A stretch of 64,000 bases of DNA from Candolleomyces eurysporus (taxonomy: Eukaryota > Basidiomycota > Agaricomycetes > Agaricales > Psathyrellaceae), in contig JANBPK010000854.1 in assembly GCA_027579435.1 (NCBI GenBank), positions 62,001 through 126,000 of the forward strand, in the 5' to 3' direction. Below are positions 56,057 to 64,000 of this stretch, piece after piece; position 1 is the stretch's first letter; the number at the start of each line of letters is the position of its first letter. Below the pieces are notes generated by a model that worked only from the letters and a program-made list of their open reading frames with translations, was not told the DNA's origin and did not search any database. The position numbers and the translations under genes are program-made.

Positions 56057-59000
56057 ATGACCGTCCAAGCGGCCTCCGTCAGTATATCGGACCTCAAAAA
56101 GGTCAAGAACAGCGTCATAGGGAATCCGCTGGCAAAGGATGGGATCGTTGGCGACGAGGGGCTGATGAGAACGTGAGTGGTCGCCCTCGGCCCAGCTGCT
56201 TTCGATTGGTCCACTCACTCACACCAAGGCTCATAGACTCGATTGAAGACTCGGGCAACGACGTCCCAGAAGACATCAAGACTGAAGCTGCCCACATCGT
56301 CGCCTCCTTGTCCTACGGTCAGTCCCCGGCCCCTCTCATCCATCGACGCTGACCCACGAGTCGATCCAGGCTCGGAGCTCGCACTGTCCACCCTCCTCAA
56401 GCTCAACACCCCCTACGTGCTCGTGTTTGCGCTATCCAGGGTCTCTGCCGACGGCCCAGCGGCCCTCCGAGCAGCGTACGCCCGAGCTCTGAGAGCGCTC
56501 GTATCGTCCATCGCGGACGTTGTGGGGCCCAGCGAGTATGGATTGAGACCCGAGACTCCCAGCTCTCTACGACTGGAAACCAAGGAGGCGTTAGATGGGA
56601 TGTTCGCGGTGCGTCTTGCCCCTTCCGCCACTCGTTCTTGTCACTTATACATCAACCGACAGCTCGATACCCTTGACACCATCCTCCCACTCCTCCTCTC
56701 TCCCTCCCCCCAAATCGTCACCCCCATCGTCCAGCTCATCGGCTCGGCCACACGCTCGTCCGTCCACCGCTCTATACTCGTCTCCTGGCTCCCACCCGAT
56801 GAACGTCGCAAGGAGCAAGGCAAAGCCAAGAAGAGAGGATGGGAGAAGCTATCGGCCTCACCTGTATCCCCAGGAGCGTCGAGCTCGGGCACCGTAGCCC
56901 NCCAGCTGGGTCGTCAAGGCTCTCGTTCTACTGCTCGCAAGGACGAAGAACACNGATGTCAAGCTGCAAGAGGCTGTTTTGCTTGCCCTGGCCGCACTTG
57001 CCAAGGAGAATGCCCCCGTCGCCGTCGCGCTCGGCAGAGGTCTGGGGCTGGGTCCAGATGGTACGTTTCGTTCATCGGAGATATCGAGAGTCGCTTTTGA
57101 TTCCACTCTAGTTCACGGTATCGCCCCATTAGCCCTCGTTCTCAACTACACCAAATCGAGGAACGTGGAAGTCCAGTTGGCCGCTTGTCTTTGGTATGTG
57201 TCTCTCCGTCCTCATTTCTGTCGTGTCACTAACGCCATTCATTCCAGCGCAACCCACATTATCCGCGGAATCTCGTCCACACACCTCCCGCCAACCTCCT
57301 CCAACCACAGCTTGAGTTATGCTCAGAGCGTGTACGCGTCCTTACCCTTGGACGATGCCTGCATCAGGGCCGTGGTCAATATGGTCAATCGCGTCGTCGG
57401 AGCAGAAGGTCTTGCCGATGTTGAGAGGCGGGTGAAAGCTTGCTTTGTTTTATGTCAGTTTCTCGTCTCCCCGTGATACCTACTCTAACCACACCCACAG
57501 ACCATTTGACGACCGACGACAAGGCCCTATGCCAGTTTGCGTTTGAGAGAGGCTGTTTGGATACCCTTGCGGGTGCCGTCAAGTCTATTACGCCTCCCGA
57601 TCCGGTTCCAGTTCCCGCCCAGGCCGCACAAGAGGGGTTGACGTGGAGGTGGGATGAGAGCGAGAGTGAGGGTGTGACGAGGTTGAGGGAGGTGAGTCGT
57701 TCTGCATTTTGATTTCTCCCATTTTGATCATCTCGTGTAGGCGGCTCTAACGGCGATCGCAACTCTCTCGCTCTTTTCCGACGCTGTACGAAGAGCTATC
57801 ACCGGCACTCATGGGCTTCTTCCGTATATTAGTACCGCCTTGAAGCAGGGGCTGCCCGTTTCTGCGTCAAACACTACAACGCCGACTAAACGCTCTGCAG
57901 GAGGAGCGACGAGAGGCAGACGAACAGACCATACACCTGGCGTTCGGTACGCTGCTTGTCAATGTGTACGCGTCTTGGCGAGAGGAGTCGCTGTTCTCCG
58001 AACCAATATTGTCGATTCAGGCTTGGGCTTGGACGTGTTTAGGATCGTAGTTCGTGGAGCAAAGTCTATGTCTACTCGAGAGGACGGCGCTGGGCCTCAA
58101 GATGAAGAACCAGAGGGGGAGCCGGAGGATAGAAGAGTGTTGAATGCTGCGTTGGCTGCCGTGTGTAATATTGTCATGGAGTTTTNCCCCCCTGAGGCCT
58201 GTAAGTAAGGTCTCCTATCGTTTGTTGCGCAGGTGGGCTCATCCGACCCTAGATCTACCTTGAACAAGGCCTGATGCCCCGCCTCGTCCACCTCTTACTC
58301 CATTCGGGCGACTCGGCGATTCGCATGAACGCGTTATGGGCTATCAAAAACTTGTTGTACAAGAGTTCGACGGAGACAAAGCGCGATGTTATGAGGGAGC
58401 TGGGTTGGCCGAGGGTGTTTGAGTGCGTATCGACTCCTCCCTCGTCCTTTCTGTTGCTGACCGTATCTCCAGACTGTTACACGACCCCGATCTTGGAATT
58501 CAGGAACAGGCCTATCATGTCGTACGCAATCTCTCGGAAACGGAAGACGGAATCGAGATGGTGTTTAGGGAGATGGGTGCTGATGCGATATTGGAAAGTA
58601 TCACCGAGTCAATTTCCTTGGACAGCGGAATGGCGATGACGACGCCGGTGTCGCCTACTTCGCCTTCCACTTCGACTGGAGCTGGTGCGAGCACGGCTGC
58701 GTCGTCTTTCCCACCCCATCCACTACAAGATCGGACTCCAACGATCCTCCAAGCCATATCAACGCTTGCGAATCTCTGCAATGGCCCCCCCCGATTATAC
58801 CTCCCTGATTCTCTCTAAACCTCAACTCTTGATGAACCTCAAGACCTGTTTGGCGGAATGTGGAGCGGAGATTAGGAAAGTTGGGGTGAGCTGCGTGTTG
58901 ACATTGGTACGGGAACATCCGAGGAAGAGGAGGGTTTTCGTGGACGTAGGCGTTGTTGGAACCTTGAGGAGATTGTGCGAGTGGGTTCCTCCTCCTACGC

Positions 59001-59947
59001 ATTACCCTCCGTCTGCCATGCACTCGACTCCGTTTGTTCATTCGACCGCTTCGTCCCCGTCTACGACGAGTGCGATGACCGCCTCTGCATCTGCTCCCTC
59101 ATTGACGACGGGACCGGTTTCGACGATGATGGGAAACACGATTGTGACGTACCACGGACACGGGGCTACGTATTCTGGCGGGCATCATGGAATCGGAGGG
59201 TGGAGTGGGCCTAGTGGCGGACCAGTTCCCGGATCAGTCACTATTGGGCTTGGGATGGGCGCTGTGACGTACCCACCTGGGTTCCACCCTCCGAATTTGC
59301 CTCCTCCGCCTACGACGACGACCAGTGCGGGAAGACAGAGTACGGTCATTATGGGTACGCCGACGACGAGAACGGCAGTGTCGACGAGTCCTGTGAGGAG
59401 TTTGCCATCCACGACGACTACAGGAGCGACGACCTCGACTTCGACTGGTCCACCGCTTCCTCCCTTTCCGATGACGGTGCCGACTGCAGCGACGTCGACG
59501 GTAGCGAGCGGCTCGTACTATAGTTACAGGCCCATGGGGATCGACTATCAAGGCGAAGACTACTCTTCGTCGGGTGGCCCTTCGACTTCGACCTCAAATA
59601 CGGGGGCGACCGGTTCGAGGACAGGACCTTCTCAGACGACGTCATCGAACCCACCTGTGCCCTTTTCGTCTCCTGGATACATGGTACCCCAGGATCAACT
59701 CCGCTTTCCTTACCATCATCCTCTGCCTCAACTTCATAATCTGCATGCGGTTCATCAGCATCATCCGTACGTCGCGGCTGGAAGTAGCAGTGGTGGGTAT
59801 GCGGGTGTCAGTGGTCCCGGAGTCGGGGGTGTCGCAGGACATGGTCACGGTAGTGTGCATCCAGCATTGGATATGGATAAAGAGGTGTACGAACGTGCGA
59901 GGATGGCGTTGGAATGGTTGGAGCACGGGGATGGGTACGGGATGTAG
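56057..59947 (+). CDS. Armadillo-repeat protein of the ARMC8/Vid28 type (GID/CTLH E3 ligase subunit)
   Basis: About ten exons from ATG 56057 (MTVQAASVSISDLKKVKNSV). Armadillo repeats follow: TEAAHIVASLSYG, SELALSTLLKLNTPYVLVFA, SPSPQIVTPIVQLIGSATRS, WVVKALVLLLARTKNTDVKL, VHGIAPLALVLNYTKSRNVE, QFAFERGCLDTLAGAVKSIT, SAIRMNALWAIKNLLYKSST, GIQEQAYHVVRNLSETEDGI, and NLKTCLAECGAEIRKVGVSC. The order and the final repeats (IQEQA...RNL; EIRKVGVSCVLTLV) match ARMC8/Vid28, the substrate-receptor scaffold of the GID/CTLH complex in gluconeogenic-enzyme turnover. The last third is a Ser/Thr/Gly/Pro/His-rich tail of about 330 residues closing with a helix (DKEVYERARMALEWLEHG). Ns at 56901 and 58186 and the C8 run at 58785-58792 each disturb the frame and are probably sequence errors. 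Two truncated copies exist at 33 and 43 kb. Confidence 0.78.
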
Positions 59948-60066
59948 AGTCGCACATGTAGAATAAACTGTTTGTTCGCGTAGCCAAAACAAGAGTGACC
60001 CTCGTTTTCGATCTCTCGGATTGACAAGAGCTTTGACTAGTATACAACGTCCTCATTTATACAAGC

Positions 60067-60609
60067 TCAGAAGAACGCCAACGGGTTTGTCTCGTTCCCA
60101 TAAATCCTCTGCCTCACATCCCAATGCTCGTTCATGCACGTCCCCTTGAATCCCATCCGGTCCATGATTGCCATATCCATATCGGCCTGTACGGACTTGC
60201 GACGATAGTGAAGCAAACCAAGTCCATTACCGGAGATGAGTGTAATGTTGCTGTAGACGAGTCCGGGTGTGGCTTGGAGGGTGATGAGATATTCGATGGC
60301 GACTTCGCGTCCAGAGAGAGCGTCAGGGTTGTGTTGGATGTATTCGCTAAAGGAAAGATGAATGAGAATATGGGAGCGAGGAAACTGATAAGCTCACCCT
60401 GGGATGTACTTGTCAAACGCGGCTTTGGGGTTCTTGTCGATCAAGAAGAGTTTTGCAAAGTCTTTGAGTGCAGCTTCCTGTCGTTGACGGAGGAAAGGGC
60501 CTTTAGCGGTTGGGTCGCAGACTTTGAAGGGCTTGATGATAGCCGGTGCGGCAGTGATGGTCGTCGCCCAGTAGAGGACGGCGATGAAGAAAGCTGCAAG
60601 GAAACGCAT
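60067..60609 (-). CDS. Secreted SnoaL-like protein
   Basis: Two exons encode about 165 residues. Signal peptide MRFLAAFFIAVLYWATTITA (ATG 60609). The mature part (APAIIKPFKVCDPTAKGP) leads into AALKDFAKLFLIDKNPKAAF and DKYIPGEYIQHNPDALSGRE across the intron; DKYIxxxYIQHNP is typical of SnoaL-like NTF2-fold proteins. The C-terminus LHYRRKSVQADMDMAIMDRM ends NETNPLAFF (stop 60067-60069). SnoaL-like proteins include cyclases and ligand-binding proteins; here the secreted form suggests an extracellular role, with no defined substrate. It converges with the ARMC8-type gene, whose stop lies 120 bases from this one. Confidence 0.82.
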
Positions 60610-60696
60610 GGCGGGTGGACGAATGAGCGGCGAACGAGAAGAAAACTGGGACTTTTTCTCTTCCTTGTTCGTTCTCGTAGTTCGAAAGAGACTGCC

Positions 60697-60704
60697 CTCT
60701 TATA
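60697..60704 (-). promoter_or_regulatory. TATA-like box of the SnoaL-like gene
   Basis: TATAAGAG on the minus strand, about 90 bases upstream of ATG 60609. Confidence 0.45.
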
Positions 60705-60709
60705 CTTGT

Positions 60710-62421
60710 GTGTTCAGACCGGGCAACCCATATCACCAAGGGTTTCACGTCGGACTTAGAGAGCGTCGATAACATGGTTCTTAGCTTCTCTCGCCGAACT
60801 AGATGGCATTCTCTGTCATGGTGTGTGTCCAAGGGAAGACTATCTCGCTCATGCTTCGGCAATTCGGCACAACACTTCCTCGTATGTTAAAGGATTAACT
60901 GAGGCAATAGAACGACTTTGACTGGCTTACATGGCTAGGATCGTCGGAGAGGTGGTTGAAAGGCGGGATGAGTGTCCTTTCATGGGGATATTCCGTGGTC
61001 AGTAGGTATCCCTCGTGTTCATTTTCGAAGCGAGACTGACGAAAGAGGCTGGAACTTGGCATCGGCACGTTGCTATCCCCCCATCCCGTGGGGCGGATAA
61101 ATGCAGTGAGGGTGCGATGAGTCGGACTCCTCGAAGGAAAACTCAAGCGCCGTCTGACCTAAGCGCGTGGCGTTGGTTTGTAGCTGGACAATAAGTTTGC
61201 GGGACTGTCAGTTATTCCTTCAGTTTCCGATTACTCGCGATCAGTACTCCACTACGCCTTGCGCTCATTGATCTCACACCTCTCGCGTTCCTCGAATTCC
61301 TGCTAATCGAACGCGGGCAGAGATCCGAGAAAAGTCCCTGCACTATGGATAATCTCCCACTGGCGGATGGCACGAGCTTGGAACCCATTAAACCAAATCC
61401 GAGGTAAGATTTGAGTCCCTGACAGCAGGCAGACACATGCTTCAATCCAAGGCGGCAAGGATTTGGGGTGTTTGCACTACTTGACGTCAATCCATTCCAT
61501 CTTGCATAGCTGACTCGTTCCCGGAGCGAAATGAATTTCAAATTCAAATTCAAATGAATAGACAGGACGAATGTATTCAAAGGAACAGGGTTCACTCGGT
61601 CTCGAGTCTCGGGGATCGGGCCTGTTATTTATCACCTGAACGGTGAACCATATCAGGTGCTTCAGATCCTCTCGAGAGTTGCCTATCCTTAGACGAGGCC
61701 ATTAGTTGGTGGGTTTGCCTTGATTTCGTCTCTACGGTTGAGAACTCTTCAACAGATTTGATTAAGCGCCCGCGGTGCACGAGGATCGCGCTCTCAACGC
61801 ATGGATGATGCATATGGTCCCGGTTCCTGATGGAAGGAGCCCACTCGGAAGTCCATCAAAAACGAGTCCACACTCGCTAACGATTGGCCATTCGAGAATT
61901 GAGTCCCATCCCCGTGAGCGATGCTTGATCCATCCGCCTGGAATTAAATGTGGGCGAAGGCGTCGGTCGGAACGGGCGGAACCCGCTTGAGCCAGGTTAG
62001 TTCCCTTGGCCGAGGTGCTTACAGAGGGAGCTGAATGGATCGAGACGAATCGAGAGGAGGGATGAAGCGAAGAGAATAGCCTTTTTGGCTTTGTAATGAA
62101 CGTGTTCAATGACGAGTCAGTAAGCTGCGGTTATGTAAAAGATTGCTATTTGATTTGTGATACCATAGACCGGCGTAATGACACCATGGGTGCTGGATAT
62201 CGAGAGGGTGGACGTGGATTCAGCCTCTACCACGTCCACATTGTTTTCATGATTTGCGAGGCGCAAACGGGGAGATCCATACGAAGAAGCGAGACGGCGA
62301 GCATGGAGTGTCGTCGGCATTTTACCTTTTTCGACAGCATGGGAAAGTGCAGCTGACTCGGGATATACGCCATCGTTCGCAATGCTTACACATCCACTTC
62401 CGTCTTGTTGTCTGTTCCTCG
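60710..62421. other. Intergenic, no gene recognised
   Basis: It lies between two outward-pointing genes and probably holds both promoters. A short (TTCAAA)3 run occurs near 61530-61551. A TGACTC (Gcn4-type half-site) lies at 62354-62359, 180 bases before the cystathionine gamma-lyase ATG; regulation by amino-acid starvation is only suggested. Open frames here have no motifs. Confidence 0.4.
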
Positions 62422-62431
62422 CGAAGAATAA
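62422..62431 (+). promoter_or_regulatory. TATA-like box of the cystathionine gamma-lyase gene
   Basis: AGAATAAAAG about 105 bases before ATG 62537, followed by a pyrimidine-rich leader. Confidence 0.35.
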
Positions 62432-62536
62432 AAGCCACGATGGATTTTACCTATTTACCAACTTCCCTCCCGACTACCACCCCATTCCTCGCCTTAGACC
62501 CTTAGACTCGTATACCTCGACACCCCGTTTATACCA

Positions 62537-63955
<1,419 letters not shown>

Positions 63956-64000
63956 GTGCAACGTCGGTTTCTTGGACACGAACTATCATAGAGACGTTCT

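Noticed and set aside
58785..58792. Programmed frameshifting at the C8 run
   Set aside because: Similar breaks at other homopolymers and Ns make sequence error the simpler explanation, and no slippery-site context is evident.
59185..59992. Long minus-strand and alternative plus-strand open frames across the ARMC8 tail
   Set aside because: They are shadows of the low-complexity coding tail (Ser/Thr/Arg-rich in the other frames), with no start context or splice sites.

Overview
The window is nuclear DNA of a basidiomycete fungus, most likely an Agaricomycete (inference; the mix of families resembles Rhizoctonia/Ceratobasidium-type genomes). The evidence is many short introns (about 45-65 nt, GTRAGT donors), the DUF6533 and related multi-pass membrane families, F-box proteins, a TPR-CHAT protein and a ubiquitin-like (ULD_2-type) protein, all typical of Agaricomycetes. 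Ns are scattered through the sequence, many beside homopolymers, and two genes change frame at G or C runs, so some breaks may be sequence errors rather than mutations.

Layout. 0-7 kb: the 3' part of a DUF6533 membrane protein (+), a repeat-rich gap with a perfect 27-bp hairpin, a decayed F-box gene (-) and a second DUF6533 gene (-). 8.5-12.4 kb: a decayed copy and then an intact copy of an alpha-oxoamine-synthase (AONS/BioF-like) gene. 14.6-16.6 kb: two tandem paralogous secreted proteins. 16.8-19.7 kb: an unrecognised gene with a frame change at a G run and a decayed gene with one membrane segment. 19.7-21.9 kb: an MFS transporter, flanked by two direct copies of a segment of about 500 bp. 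23.2-28 kb: a MARVEL-like tetraspan protein and a CorA-like protein. 29.4-32.0 kb: a TPR-CHAT protease-like protein.

32.7-44.2 kb is a duplication hot spot. The same ordered set (uncharacterised segment, F-box C-terminus, truncated ARMC8 gene) appears at 32.76-34.76 kb on the minus strand and at 40.84-44.17 kb on the plus strand, as a large inverted duplication. In the loop lies an F-box pseudogene next to an intact secreted-protein gene (36.7-40.4 kb). That block is itself repeated in direct orientation at 50.8-54.6 kb, where the decay is reversed: the secreted gene is broken and the F-box gene is nearly intact. Between them are two more membrane-protein genes (46.3-47.9 and 49.1-50.3 kb).

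55-64 kb is housekeeping-like: a ubiquitin-like/zinc-ribbon protein, an intact-looking ARMC8/Vid28-type armadillo protein (GID/CTLH ubiquitin-ligase subunit) with a long low-complexity tail, a small secreted SnoaL-like protein, and cystathionine gamma-lyase at the right edge. The ARMC8 gene is the likely source of the two truncated copies at 33 and 43 kb.

No autonomous transposon proteins, rRNA, tRNA or CRISPR arrays were recognised. Coordinates of multi-exon genes run from the first to the last supported coding base; introns were placed by eye.
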